Positions 1 through 9,831 of a stretch of DNA of 45,884 nt are shown piece by piece. Source of the stretch: a virus; the IMG/VR virus record IMGVR_UViG_3300033153_008048, positions 1 through 45,884 of that record; one strand, written 5' to 3'. How positions within the stretch are numbered: the first letter of the stretch is position 1; the number at the start of each line of letters is the position of its first letter. Below the pieces are notes generated by a model that saw only the letters and a program-made list of their open reading frames with translations, searched no databases and was not told the DNA's origin. Both the position numbers and the translations under genes were made by a program.

Positions 1-114
1 CTGCGTTGGCGATGTCTGTGATGTTGGTCGGCAGCGTAGGATCGAAGTCCGCGATCGGGATCGTCTCTGGTAGTTTGACCGAGCTATCGATCTCGTCCTG
101 CTGCTGCTGATCGA
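1..114. repeat. Terminal direct repeat, left copy (circular closure)
   Basis: These 114 bases match 45771-45884 base for base, including the CTGCTGCTGCTGATCGA end. The minus-strand gene that leaves the window here continues in frame at 45770. This is what an assembler leaves when a circular or circularly permuted genome is opened. A packaged short terminal repeat is the alternative, but the repeat lies inside a fibre gene, which makes that unlikely. Confidence 0.93.
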
Positions 115-487
115 TCATGCGGCTGCGGTCGAACTCGTCCTCGTGAATCTCTGGGAAATACTCACCCTGGTTCCTGATGTCAGTAAGCTGCTTCAGCTCC
201 AAGACGCGGCGGATGGTCAGGGTGTAGTTGGTGAGCAGATCACCGCCGCCGTCGAGCCAAGCTTGGCCGGCATCGATCAGGGTCACATTCCCACCGGTTC
301 CATTGAGGACCCCGGAGACCGTGTAATCGACATCCTTAACCAGGGTGGCCGGGACCGGCGGTGAGGAGAGATCGCCGACGGTGACCAGGAGGTCTTCAGC
401 CTGAAGGATACGGAAAGCGTAGGGGTAGACCTTGGTCGCCCCGTCTCCAATATAGTCGTTTCTGTTTACGGTGGATGCGATCGTCAT
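1..487 (-). CDS. Tail fibre protein with T7 gp17-like N-terminal domain (N-terminal part; continues at 45770-45544)
   Basis: The ATG at 487 follows a GGGGGA Shine-Dalgarno site. The protein starts MTIASTVNRNDYIGDGATKV and goes on through YPYAFRIL, DVDYTVSG and GGNVTL. This is the typical N-terminus of T7 gp17-like fibres and similar adaptor proteins, which attach the fibre to the tail. The reading frame leaves the window at base 1 and continues in frame from 45770 to the stop at 45544, giving 237 residues on the circle. At 237 residues it is far shorter than a complete fibre. It probably acts as a collar-attachment adaptor for the 1191-residue fibre encoded just downstream. Residues of about 125-150 include a QQQQ run that lies in the terminal repeat. 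Confidence 0.85.
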   Translation of the reverse strand, partial: MTIASTVNRNDYIGDGATKVYPYAFRILQAEDLLVTVGDLSSPPVPATLVKDVDYTVSGVLNGTGGNVTLIDAGQAWLDGGGDLLTNYTLTIRRVLELKQLTDIRNQGEYFPEIHEDEFDRSRMIDQQQQDEIDSSVKLPETIPIADFDPTLPTNITDIANA

Positions 488-550
488 GGCTTTTCCCCCA
501 TATTATGGCTCAGTCTCGGCCAAAATAAAAGTAACTTTTATGTAGCATTT

Positions 551-3500
551 TCAGAAGGCCCCTTCGTCCTTCTCGCCCTGCTTGATTACATAGTCTGACC
601 ACCCCGCGACCTTCTTGAATCCTCTGACGAAATCCTCGGCACTCTGCGCGTCCTTCATCTCGGTCATCCCGTCGTAGACATTGATGCCCTGCTTGACCGG
701 GAGCCCCTTGATCAGGCCGGCAAGTTCACCGCCCTGGCGCAGGACATCGAGCCACATCTCCATGCTCAAGTCCTCGATGTCGACCGCCTGGATGAGCTGC
801 TGCCCCTCGCGGAATAGGCTGTCTAGGATCGTGCCCGAGGTCCAGGCTCTGAGGCCGAGCGCGGCGGAGAGCGCCGAGTGCATGAAGCCACCGAGGATGA
901 AGACACCGTTGAACGACCCCAGGAGCCCGGCCCTAATCTGCTCTTTGAGGCGGAACTCGAGGCCGTCTGATGCCCACTGGAAGAGCATCGGCAGGATGAA
1001 GTGGTAGATGATCATCGTCTTGATCCAATCCTGCGCCGTGATCCTGCCGGCGACATAGTCGTCGGTCGCGGAAAGCTCCTTGCGGAAATACTGGGTCGGC
1101 GCGGAGAGGAAGGTCGCCATGAGCCTCTGGATCGAGGACCCTCTCTGGAAGTAGGACTGCTGCGAGAGATCGGCAGACTGCTGCGAGGAGGTGAGCGCCT
1201 TCTCGAACTCGCGGATCGCCTCCTCATGGGTCTTGCCGAGCGTGTTCCGGTGATAGTTGTAGACTGGCCATCCACCGATATAAATCGCGCCACGGTCACC
1301 CCACCGCGTCATGAGCAGCAGGAAGTTCCTAAGGTTAGGATTCAACTGAAAAGCCGTCCACTCCTTCGAGTTCACGGCCTCGCGCAATTCGGGCGTGATG
1401 CTGAGTCCCCGTGAGAGCATCACCTCGGAATTCTCGAGGATACTGAGCTTCTCAAAGGTATCGGTCGCGAGATCACCGAGGCCGACCATGAAGTCCCTGG
1501 TGGGCATGGTATCGGCGAAGGCCGGGAAGGACATGAGCTGCTTGACCGCGATCGCGGGCTTGCCGGCCAGGACCGAGACGGTGTAGTTGTTCTTGATGAT
1601 GTTGAGCGAGGCCCAGTCGTTCGAGCGGTCTATCCCGCCCCGGGTGAAGTCCTCGATATTCCGGTCGATCATCGCGGTGACCTGCTTGCCGAAGTTCGCG
1701 GTGATGGCCTCGCGCACGGCGGCATCGTTAAAGATGCTATTAAACATCCTAATCTTCTTGGCCCACGCCTTGTAATGTTCGATCTGGGCGATGTGCTTCT
1801 GGATGATCTCGATATCGTTCTGCAGACCGAGTTCCCTGAGATTCTTCACGCGCTGCTTGCCGGCGGACGGGGTGATCGATCTCCGGTGCGCGATCTCGCC
1901 GAGCATCTCGTTCTCGAGGGCTTTGCGGTCCAAGACCACCCTGCGGATCGGGCTGTAGTTCTCGACCTGGGGGAGATTCACTCCGTTGATGTCGGAGTAG
2001 ACCGCGTTGAAGCCGGCGTAGTAGTCCCGGTAGAAATCGAGCTGCGCCTGGGCGAAGGCCTTGTCCTGCGGGGTTAGGAAGCCCTCGATCGCGGCCTTGA
2101 TCTCCGGGGTCCACCCCATCGATTTCTCGTGGGTGCCAAAGAGAGTGTCCTGCAGCCCCCGGTCTTGGAATTCCATCCACCGCTTCCTGGCCTCGGCGCG
2201 GGAGATGTTGAGCGTGATCAACTCCCCTTCGGTCTGACCCTCCTTCGGCTGCAGCCTGAAAGTCCCGAGATTCTGCTTCTCGGAGTCCGCCGCCCACCGC
2301 TCGGTGATCTCCCAGTCGCTCATCTCGCCCATGGCATCGGTCCACATCTTGCGGACCTTGAGGAGGTTCAATCGGTTCCCGCGCTTCTCCTCGGTCTCCT
2401 CGAGTTCTACGTCGGCAAGCTTGTTGAGCTGACTCTCGTTGGTCCGCGTGGACTTGTCGTTCCACGAGAGGCGGTTCATGATGTTGTTCCAACCCATCAG
2501 CCAGAGTGTGGCGCGGTTATACCATCCCCAGAGGGTGTCGTCCGCGTTCTCTTCCCCGGTCACCCTGATGCGATCCTTTGGCCGGCTGTCGATGATGCTG
2601 ACCGCGATCTTGCGCTTCTCCTCGAGGTCGGCCTCTTCACGCAAAAGCTTGATCTTGCTCAACTCCTTACCGCCCTGTTTGAGCGCCCGGATCGTGCGGA
2701 GGACATCCACCATCTGCTCGAGCGTCATCTCGTCACTGGCGGAGGTGAGCAGCAGCATCTTATTCTCGAGCGCCCGGACCACGCCTGGAATCTTGGTAGC
2801 GCCGGCATCATTGTCAGCGAGGTTCTTGTCAAGCTTTTCAGCCGCCTCGAGACCACTCAGCTTGGAGGCCTTCCGCATGGCGTTGAGCGTGTCCTGAATC
2901 AGCGGTGTGAAGCGGCCTTTTGGCACGGCCCCTTGGGTCCGAGGCTTGATGGTCTTCAGCTCCTTTCGGACAGCGGAGACGATCCTCCGCCGCGCCGATC
3001 GGTCCTCGAGGGCTTCAATCCTGGCCTCGATCGTGGGCATCGCACCAACGAACTTCTCCTGGCTCGTCATGGCCTTAATCGAATCAAGGAACTTGGCCTT
3101 GTCCGCCGGCTCGAGGCGGGAGCCCTGGATCAGATTTATGAGGTTCCTCTGGGCATTGGCGATCTCGTCCCGGGTCATCTTGGCGGCTTCCCGCGCCCCC
3201 TTGGCCTCTTTGCGGATTCCTTCCTTCAGGGCCTGGAACTGGGTCACCGTGGGCTCAACCGTGGGCTTAACGAACTCACCCACCCTCTTGCGCGTAGCAA
3301 GGGCCTCCTCAAGCTCTGCGATTCTGGCTTCGATACGGGTGATCTCTTCACCAGGGAACCCACCAACCCCAAGCTCTTCTTGACGGGTCCGTATACTGAG
3401 CGCCAGATCGAGTTGCTTATTCAGCTCCCTTTCGACCTCCACGACACTCATCGGGCCAGTCTCCTTAAAGCCGGCCTCCGCAATCTCCTGCTCCGTGGCA

Positions 3501-6500
3501 AGCATCCTAGCGAAGACTCCCCTGACCGCCGGCGACAGCTCGATCCCGAGTTCGCCCGCGTCCTTGATCACATCGAGCAGCCATGCCCTGAAACGCTCGA
3601 AGGTCCTGCGGAGAGATTTGCTCGGGGCTTGCCCCTCGAGGTGGAAGGCGACCCACCCGTCCGCGAACTTCTCCTGCTGCTCGACGGTCATGGTCTCCTG
3701 GTCCGCTTTGATATCGAGCCACTTCGCGAGGACATCCCAGTCCTTCTTGTAGGGCGCGGTGGCCTTGCCGCTGCGGATATAGTTCCAGTAGTTAACGAGG
3801 TACTCGTGCGCGGGCTCGTGCAGGATCGTGGACTCGTCCGCCGTAGGCATGATGCCCATTAGCTTCTTCGACGGGATGAAGAAGCCTCGCGGGGGGAACG
3901 GGTCCTTCTTGGCCGGCGGCGGGGTCTTGGCCTTCGGGTCGAACTCGGGGTCGGGCCGCGCTGCCTGGAAGAGAACCTTCTTTCCGCCGATCGGATCGAA
4001 GAATGTCTGCTCCTCGAGGGGAACGCCGGCGATGTCCTCGGTCGCCTCGTTCTGCGGCCCGAGCAAATCCTTACGTCCTTTCAGCGTTGCCTTGATGCAG
4101 TTCTTGCAAGCGGGGCAGCTCTTGCTCTTGACATCGCAGAGGAAGAATTTGTCGACCTCCTTCTTGAGGAGAGGCTTCTTGAGCTTCCACTGGTTCCCAA
4201 CGCGCTCGTAGGCATCCTCGTCGAGGCGCAGGAGCTTGAACGAAGACTTGCGGATGAAGCGCATCCTGGTCTCGAGGACCGGCAGCTTGAAACGATTCGC
4301 GAACTCGTTGGCCGCGTTCTGCGCGTCCTTTAGATCGGGATCGGTGGTCGCGAAGGATCGGATACGGAGAACGATCATCACCTCCGGGTGCGCGGCCTTG
4401 ATGCGGAGGAGGTTCTCCATCGTCCGCCACATATGGTCCGGGTACATGGGGTCGAGAGAGACCTGGAGGTTCTTCTGCGTCTCCGGGTTGAATCCCTCGA
4501 CGTTCTGCAGCTTGGTCGTGTAGAAGACATCCTTCTCCGCAGTGACCTTGTGCCCCTTCTTGTTCGACCGCTCGAGCAGAGCCTTGACCTGGGTGTGGGT
4601 GTGCGCCCAGTCCCTTGAGGGATCGCCCTTCTCACCGATCCGCAGCGTCTCTCCCTTCTGCAGGATTCCCTTGAGCTGCGCCTTGACGATGTGCTGATGG
4701 CTGATCTGCGCCTGGGCAGCGCCCTTGAGCGCGTAGCACTCGTAGCAGAAGTGATCGCATCCGACGACGGGATCGGCAACGAAGATGCCCTGTCCGCGAT
4801 TGACCGCCTTGGTGAGGTCCGTCGTTTCTTGATCGGCTCCGAGAAGACCCGCAGTTTTCTTATTTTGTTTTGGCGAGATGCTCGGAGCATAATCGAACTC
4901 ACGAAGCGGGCGCTCGATCTGTGCCGCGACCCTGATCTGGTCGAAGACAGAGAGCGCCTTGAAGGCTTCGTTCTGGAGCAGTGCGTCGATGATCTTAGCT
5001 GAGTTTGCCGGCGCGGCAATCTTTGGGAAGCCGTGCGCGGCTAACCAGTCTTGCGCCTCTTTGATCGTAACGATCGTTTGGGCGGGGACTCGATTTTGGT
5101 GGAGGTCCGCAACTTGAGCAGCCGCTTCGACTCCCGCAGGTTTTCTAGGGTCGAGTCGCTCCGTCTTTTGAAGATCAGCGACAGACTCTCCTTCTCTTTC
5201 TGTTGTGCCACGGTCTACACCTCTCTGTAGAAGCGCCCCGGGATCGAGGTTCGCATCGATATCGTTTATTATTCTTCCGGCAAATGTTCCGACCGGATAG
5301 TTCTTTGAAAAAATTGGTATAAGATCATCGCCGCTAACGTCGAGAAATATCTCCCGATCTTCTTCCCGAGATTCTTTAACGAGATCGGCAATAACCCCCT
5401 GCTGCGCCGATGTTGGCCTTCTCGCGATATGGATGGAGGTCTGGTCTCTCGTCACCGAAATTCTAATATTGCCGAAGCTGACAAATTGGGCGAGAGCTGC
5501 CGATGCGGGTGCGTTTTTTTCAAGGGCTTTGAATTGTGGCTCAAGCTCGTCGAAGAGAATCCCGACGGCACGGTGATCCTGACTCCTCTGACCGGGAGTT
5601 CCGCCCTCACGCTTCTCTGAGAAATCGAGCATGGAGCCATCTGGGAGGATGTAGCCGGCCTCTCTAAAATCGTCGGTAGTTCCGAATTCCTTCTTAGCCG
5701 CCTTGATAGATGGATGAGGCTTCGCCGGCTGCTCCAAGGCTTCTGGCTGCAGCAACCCCTCGGCCTCACCGCCTCCAACCACCCGGGCAGTCTCTCCGAA
5801 AGCCTCCTCGATCGAGATGCCGGCCCGCCGCGCCTCGCCCGCGATCGCCCGCGCCCGGGAAAGCGCGGCCTCCTCTATAGCCTCGGAACTGATGCCCTCA
5901 GGTCGTATGGCCTCAAACTGTTCCTTAATGGAACTCAGGACCGTCTGGAAGCCGGGATCAGCCTCGAGCCCGGGAGCCGGGACCGAGGCCAGGAGACCGG
6001 CCTGGACCTCCTCTGGGAGAGTGATCTCGCGGGCATCTAGTGCATCCTTCAGGGCCTGTGCCGGCGCTACCCCTTCGGCCACAGAAGCCTGGAAATCGCT
6101 CAGAATGGCCTCGAGGGGGGTGATATCCAACCCCGCAGCCTCCGCCGCTTCCACAAGTTCCGGGGGAAGCACCTCCTCGCGCAGAGCGGCCTCGGCCTCT
6201 GCGGCGGCTTCCTCAGGGGTGATGGCCGGCGCGGGGGCCTCTTCGGCCTCCTCAGGCTCCGGGGCCTGGGCCTTGTCCGCGATCGCCTGGGCCTCCACGT
6301 TGGTGATCTCCCGCATCTCGGGCTCCACCTTGCCCCTCGCGGCGTTGGCGGTCTGCATCGCATCGATCATCTTGCCCGTGCCGATCTTGGCGAGGCCGGG
6401 GAACATCAGGACCCCTGCGTTGACCAGGAGCTGATCCCCCTTGTGGATGGAAGCCTTTACGCGATCGAACATACTGTCTGGGTCCGCGCCGAAATCCTCG

Positions 6501-7582
6501 ACCCCAGTGATCGCCCGGATCAGGTCACCGAGCTGCTCCTCACCCATCTCCGCCAGAAATCCATCGTAGCCGCCCTTCGTCCAGAGCTGCCGCGCTTCCC
6601 GGCTTGCCCTGGCAGAGATGCCGGTGGTCGGGAGCTTCTTCTTGAGCGCCAGGAAGACCTTCTCGAGACTCGTCTTGACCGCCCTCGGGGTGATGAATTT
6701 CGCGCCTCGAACAAGCTCACCGCCGGCGACCTCGCTGAACATCTCGATCCAGGTGTCGCCCACAGCCTTCATGTAGGAGGTGACCGGCTTCTCCTTGGCC
6801 TCGACGAGCTGCGTCCGACCGTCCTTGGTGACCTCGAGTATCTCGTTGAGTTGCCGATCGGCGAAGTTGCCCGCGACACGATGCTGCAGGATGCCGGTTC
6901 TCACCGCACCGGAGGCGACTCCTGCGGCCACGCGGGTGCCGGCCTTGACAGCGGTCCTGGCTGCGGCCTGTTGGGAGAGCTTCTGAAGGAGCGGCTTGGC
7001 CGTGGCCTTGATGCTGCCCTTGAAAGTGGCTGCTGCGGGACCGGTCGTCACGAACTCAGCGATGAAGGGCGGCAGGAACATCACACCGTCCACGATCCTT
7101 GAAAGGGTGCTGACTCCCCGGATGCGCTCCTCCTCCATGGACTCGAGGGTGTCGAGCAAGAGCTGATCGTCGCCGGCCCGCTCAACGGCACCCCTCACGC
7201 TCTTGAAGATTCCCGCAGCGGCCTCAACGCCGCTGACGCGCTCGATCTCGCCCTCTCCCTCCGGGGTCAAGACGGCGGGGTCCTTCATCCTGCGCTGCGC
7301 GGCACGGAGAGCGCGGAGAGATTCGACCGTCTGCTTGGGGTTCCAGGGGACGGAGTTCCACTTGTCGGCGCGGAGGAACCGCTCTACCGGCCCGATCTCG
7401 CCCTGATTCCGCCACTTCGCGATCTTCTCCGGGGCGATATCGATGATGCCGTCGTCAAAGGGTTCGTTGAAATTGCGGGGGGTGCTGTTATAGTCGACGA
7501 GCCGAATAGTCTTCGGCTCGGCCTCTCCCTCATCGCCACCACGGACCACATCGTTGTAGTCCTTGAGGCGCATGGTCGTCAT
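551..7582 (-). CDS. Giant polyvalent internal virion (ejection) protein, 2343 aa, with radical-SAM/GP88-like and zincin-like domains
   Basis: This sits where T7-like phages have the largest ejection protein. It belongs to the large polyvalent proteins thought to be delivered with phage DNA. Visible segments in order: an Ala/Glu-rich stretch near residues 440-470; a conserved phage domain from about F633 (FGTTDD, then AGYILPDGSMLDFS); a metal-cluster domain with C942, C946 and C949 in CX3CX2C, followed by YALKG as in mycobacteriophage GP88, then strands such as FYTTKLQ, LQVSLDP and IVLRIRS, and a second cysteine set at C1149, C1156, C1159 and C1162; a zincin motif HEPAH at 1255-1259 followed by EKFADGWVAFHLEGQAPS; long helical regions; and a C-terminal domain near 2130-2180 (QQSADLSQQS, YFQRGSS, APTQYFRKE) with hydrophobic helices after it. 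It starts as TGATG with the upstream gene. Enzymatic activity is inferred. Confidence 0.85.
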   Translation of the reverse strand: MTTMRLKDYNDVVRGGDEGEAEPKTIRLVDYNSTPRNFNEPFDDGIIDIAPEKIAKWRNQGEIGPVERFLRADKWNSVPWNPKQTVESLRALRAAQRRMKDPAVLTPEGEGEIERVSGVEAAAGIFKSVRGAVERAGDDQLLLDTLESMEEERIRGVSTLSRIVDGVMFLPPFIAEFVTTGPAAATFKGSIKATAKPLLQKLSQQAAARTAVKAGTRVAAGVASGAVRTGILQHRVAGNFADRQLNEILEVTKDGRTQLVEAKEKPVTSYMKAVGDTWIEMFSEVAGGELVRGAKFITPRAVKTSLEKVFLALKKKLPTTGISARASREARQLWTKGGYDGFLAEMGEEQLGDLIRAITGVEDFGADPDSMFDRVKASIHKGDQLLVNAGVLMFPGLAKIGTGKMIDAMQTANAARGKVEPEMREITNVEAQAIADKAQAPEPEEAEEAPAPAITPEEAAAEAEAALREEVLPPELVEAAEAAGLDITPLEAILSDFQASVAEGVAPAQALKDALDAREITLPEEVQAGLLASVPAPGLEADPGFQTVLSSIKEQFEAIRPEGISSEAIEEAALSRARAIAGEARRAGISIEEAFGETARVVGGGEAEGLLQPEALEQPAKPHPSIKAAKKEFGTTDDFREAGYILPDGSMLDFSEKREGGTPGQRSQDHRAVGILFDELEPQFKALEKNAPASAALAQFVSFGNIRISVTRDQTSIHIARRPTSAQQGVIADLVKESREEDREIFLDVSGDDLIPIFSKNYPVGTFAGRIINDIDANLDPGALLQRGVDRGTTEREGESVADLQKTERLDPRKPAGVEAAAQVADLHQNRVPAQTIVTIKEAQDWLAAHGFPKIAAPANSAKIIDALLQNEAFKALSVFDQIRVAAQIERPLREFDYAPSISPKQNKKTAGLLGADQETTDLTKAVNRGQGIFVADPVVGCDHFCYECYALKGAAQAQISHQHIVKAQLKGILQKGETLRIGEKGDPSRDWAHTHTQVKALLERSNKKGHKVTAEKDVFYTTKLQNVEGFNPETQKNLQVSLDPMYPDHMWRTMENLLRIKAAHPEVMIVLRIRSFATTDPDLKDAQNAANEFANRFKLPVLETRMRFIRKSSFKLLRLDEDAYERVGNQWKLKKPLLKKEVDKFFLCDVKSKSCPACKNCIKATLKGRKDLLGPQNEATEDIAGVPLEEQTFFDPIGGKKVLFQAARPDPEFDPKAKTPPPAKKDPFPPRGFFIPSKKLMGIMPTADESTILHEPAHEYLVNYWNYIRSGKATAPYKKDWDVLAKWLDIKADQETMTVEQQEKFADGWVAFHLEGQAPSKSLRRTFERFRAWLLDVIKDAGELGIELSPAVRGVFARMLATEQEIAEAGFKETGPMSVVEVERELNKQLDLALSIRTRQEELGVGGFPGEEITRIEARIAELEEALATRKRVGEFVKPTVEPTVTQFQALKEGIRKEAKGAREAAKMTRDEIANAQRNLINLIQGSRLEPADKAKFLDSIKAMTSQEKFVGAMPTIEARIEALEDRSARRRIVSAVRKELKTIKPRTQGAVPKGRFTPLIQDTLNAMRKASKLSGLEAAEKLDKNLADNDAGATKIPGVVRALENKMLLLTSASDEMTLEQMVDVLRTIRALKQGGKELSKIKLLREEADLEEKRKIAVSIIDSRPKDRIRVTGEENADDTLWGWYNRATLWLMGWNNIMNRLSWNDKSTRTNESQLNKLADVELEETEEKRGNRLNLLKVRKMWTDAMGEMSDWEITERWAADSEKQNLGTFRLQPKEGQTEGELITLNISRAEARKRWMEFQDRGLQDTLFGTHEKSMGWTPEIKAAIEGFLTPQDKAFAQAQLDFYRDYYAGFNAVYSDINGVNLPQVENYSPIRRVVLDRKALENEMLGEIAHRRSITPSAGKQRVKNLRELGLQNDIEIIQKHIAQIEHYKAWAKKIRMFNSIFNDAAVREAITANFGKQVTAMIDRNIEDFTRGGIDRSNDWASLNIIKNNYTVSVLAGKPAIAVKQLMSFPAFADTMPTRDFMVGLGDLATDTFEKLSILENSEVMLSRGLSITPELREAVNSKEWTAFQLNPNLRNFLLLMTRWGDRGAIYIGGWPVYNYHRNTLGKTHEEAIREFEKALTSSQQSADLSQQSYFQRGSSIQRLMATFLSAPTQYFRKELSATDDYVAGRITAQDWIKTMIIYHFILPMLFQWASDGLEFRLKEQIRAGLLGSFNGVFILGGFMHSALSAALGLRAWTSGTILDSLFREGQQLIQAVDIEDLSMEMWLDVLRQGGELAGLIKGLPVKQGINVYDGMTEMKDAQSAEDFVRGFKKVAGWSDYVIKQGEKDEGAF

Positions 7583-9261
7583 CAGTCGGGGACCTCGATA
7601 ACGATGAACCCTTCGGAATCGATCTTGAGCATCTTCACCGTCTTGCCGTTGGCGGCTTGGGTGTCTCCGTCTCTCACGAACTGGATGCCATCCTTGTTAA
7701 CCTCGGCCACGGCGTTATCGCCGATCTCGAGAGCAGCGGCTTCTGACTCCTTGGAGGTGACCGACTTGTCCATGATCGCGTTGAAGAGGAACGAGAGCGC
7801 GTTGGCAGTCCCGACAGAATCGAGGCCGGCCTTGACCATGCGGCCATGGAAGCCCTTCAGAGTGCCGATCTTCTTGCTGTCAGTCTCGTCGTAGTTCTCC
7901 TGGGTGAACTGGTAGAAGCCCATCTCCTGCGCGGGGGTGAGATAGCCGGCGCTTTCGCTCACAAATTTTCGGAAGGCTGCGACACGGTCGCGATCATTGC
8001 CAGAAGCCTTCTGGACTAGCTTCCCCTTCTTGCGGTCGACCTTGGTCCCAGAGAGTTCGACGAACTGCTCGAATATCTGCCGGTATCGCTCGGACTTCTC
8101 ACGGGGATCGATCGCGGGATCGTTGTTCCTCTTGTTGAGGCGATTCGAGTGCCTCTCGTGGATCGCAGGGGTTATCGTGCCGGCGGCGAGAAGAGAGTCG
8201 AGCTGCTCACGCTTGAGCGATCCGCTCACCTGAGATATATAGAGAGTCCCGTCGACCTTCGCCGTGATTTCGGCCTTCTCCTGCTCCTCCTGACGCTTTA
8301 CCGCAGCCTCTTCGGAGACCTGACCCTTGATGTAGTTCCAGGCCTTCTGGCGCTTCTCCTCTGTCTTGAACTGGGAGTTGACGCTCTTCCGCATCTTCGG
8401 GAGGTCCCATCCGCCGCCCTTGGTCTTGAACTTCGTGCCGGTATTCTGGAACGCATCCCAGAGACCCGCCGAATCCTCGAGGAGCTTCTTGGTGCTGATC
8501 GTCTGACGCAGCTTGGTGACGGTGTCCTTGAGCAGGGAGCCCTCGACGCGATCGAGCATCTTCGTCGCGTTGTCGACATCGAGGTTGATCATATTGTTTA
8601 TGGCCCCGGTGGTGAGTTGGCCGGCGGCTTCCTTCGCATCAAGCTCCTTCTCCTCTGCCGATCTGCCATCGGGAGCGCCAAGCTCCTGAAGTCCGAGAGT
8701 CCTTGTCCTGGCGACATTCTCGACAGCCACGGCCAGTGAGTCTGGAGTCCTGTGCGCGGAGGCATCCTTTATCTGGAGCGCCACATTCGCGGTGTTCACC
8801 CTGGTGAAGTAGGTGTTGATCTCGGCGTTGGTGCGCGTCTCGACATGGCTCCTGAAATTCAAAGACTGGCTTGCGCTCGGGACCTTGAACATCGCCCGCT
8901 GCGCGTTGTTGAGGTCCGCCCCAAGCTCGTTCACCTTCTCGTCGAAGTCACTGAGGAACACCCCCGATTGTTCTGCAGCGTCTTTCCCTCTTACATTGTT
9001 GAAGGCCTCCTTCTGGCTGATCATGTACTCGCCGAGTTCGGTGGACTTCTCGAGGACGGCCAGTTTGTCGGCCTCGTCACGCTGCCTCAGGAGCTGATCC
9101 TGAACCTCCCTGGTGAACCCTCTGGTGGCCTTGGCGAGTCCCTGTGCCGCCGGCCCGCTCGTGAGGCGCTCGGCCTGACGCTCGGCTATTTCAGAACCGC
9201 CCCCCTGGATAGCCGGGAGAGGCTTAAGCGGAATCGGATTGGTCTCTGGAGCGCGTGGCAT
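7582..9261 (-). CDS. Internal virion (ejection) protein, 559 aa
   Basis: It lies between a gp14-like gene and the giant polyvalent protein, the position of T7 gp15-like ejection proteins. The sequence is highly charged, almost entirely helical in character, and has no membrane segment. Helical blocks such as KLAVLEKSTELGEYMISQKE and LRQRDEADK suggest long rods. I recognise no catalytic motif. The start overlaps the upstream stop as TGATG, and its own stop overlaps the next start the same way, so the three ejection genes look translationally coupled. The functional call rests mainly on position and composition. Confidence 0.65.
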   Translation of the reverse strand: MPRAPETNPIPLKPLPAIQGGGSEIAERQAERLTSGPAAQGLAKATRGFTREVQDQLLRQRDEADKLAVLEKSTELGEYMISQKEAFNNVRGKDAAEQSGVFLSDFDEKVNELGADLNNAQRAMFKVPSASQSLNFRSHVETRTNAEINTYFTRVNTANVALQIKDASAHRTPDSLAVAVENVARTRTLGLQELGAPDGRSAEEKELDAKEAAGQLTTGAINNMINLDVDNATKMLDRVEGSLLKDTVTKLRQTISTKKLLEDSAGLWDAFQNTGTKFKTKGGGWDLPKMRKSVNSQFKTEEKRQKAWNYIKGQVSEEAAVKRQEEQEKAEITAKVDGTLYISQVSGSLKREQLDSLLAAGTITPAIHERHSNRLNKRNNDPAIDPREKSERYRQIFEQFVELSGTKVDRKKGKLVQKASGNDRDRVAAFRKFVSESAGYLTPAQEMGFYQFTQENYDETDSKKIGTLKGFHGRMVKAGLDSVGTANALSFLFNAIMDKSVTSKESEAAALEIGDNAVAEVNKDGIQFVRDGDTQAANGKTVKMLKIDSEGFIVIEVPD

Positions 9262-9830
9262 CAGCGTATATCCCTCTCATGAACTCGACCTCTTGGAAGC
9301 GGGCCGCTATCAGTCCCGGTTGATGTGTCCTTTGTCCCAAAGCGTCCTCCGACACCGGACCTCGCCACATCCCTCGCGAAATTGAGACCGCCCGTGGCGA
9401 TGGTCTGCCTGACGGCGAATTCGGTCGCGGCCTTATCGAACTCGGCAGCGCCCTTGAACGAGAGAGCTTGCGCCCTGTATCCGAAGGCCTCCCTCCAGGC
9501 GTTGTTTCTGATCGTGAGTTTGTCGGCCTCGCTCATGGCGCGGGTGTCGACCTGAATCTCGAGCGCCGATCCAGAGTCCACCTCGATGCCTTGGGCTGCG
9601 AAGGCTGCTCTCTGGGAGCCGATGAGGCGAGTCGTCTGCTCATCGAGAACCTCTGCCGCCTTGTCCCCCCGGATCACGGCATCCTCGGCCCGAAGCTCCG
9701 CGATCTGTTGGTTATGCCTGAACCGCTGCTGCCTGAACTCCGAGGCGATCTCCTGCGCGTCCTTCGAGGCGATGACCTGCCCGTAATTGGAAAGTGCGCT
9801 GACCGCTAAAAATCCTCCCGTTTCTCCCAT
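9261..9830 (-). CDS. Internal virion protein, T7 gp14-like, 189 aa
   Basis: The ATG at 9830 has an AGGAGG site five bases upstream. The protein has a small hydrophobic, Gly/Ala-containing N-terminus (FLAVSALSNYGQVIASK), then a long helix (EFRQQRFRHNQQIAELRAED) and the segment IGSQRAAFAAQGIEVDSGSA. These are typical of small internal virion proteins following the tail nozzle gene in podoviruses. In T7 the equivalent protein forms part of the channel through the outer membrane. The C-terminus is Gly/Ser/Thr-rich and probably flexible. Confidence 0.75.
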   Translation of the reverse strand: MGETGGFLAVSALSNYGQVIASKDAQEIASEFRQQRFRHNQQIAELRAEDAVIRGDKAAEVLDEQTTRLIGSQRAAFAAQGIEVDSGSALEIQVDTRAMSEADKLTIRNNAWREAFGYRAQALSFKGAAEFDKAATEFAVRQTIATGGLNFARDVARSGVGGRFGTKDTSTGTDSGPLPRGRVHERDIR

Positions 9831-9831
9831 A

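Noticed and set aside
488-550. Terminator or promoter between the polyvalent protein and fibre-adaptor genes
   Set aside because: ATAAAAG-TTA-CTTTTAT is a symmetric but weak AT helix, and the CATAAT nearby lacks a fitting -35 box; too weak to call.
2129-3862. 577-codon open frame on the plus strand
   Set aside because: Antisense to the polyvalent protein; no ribosome site, and it opposes the operon.
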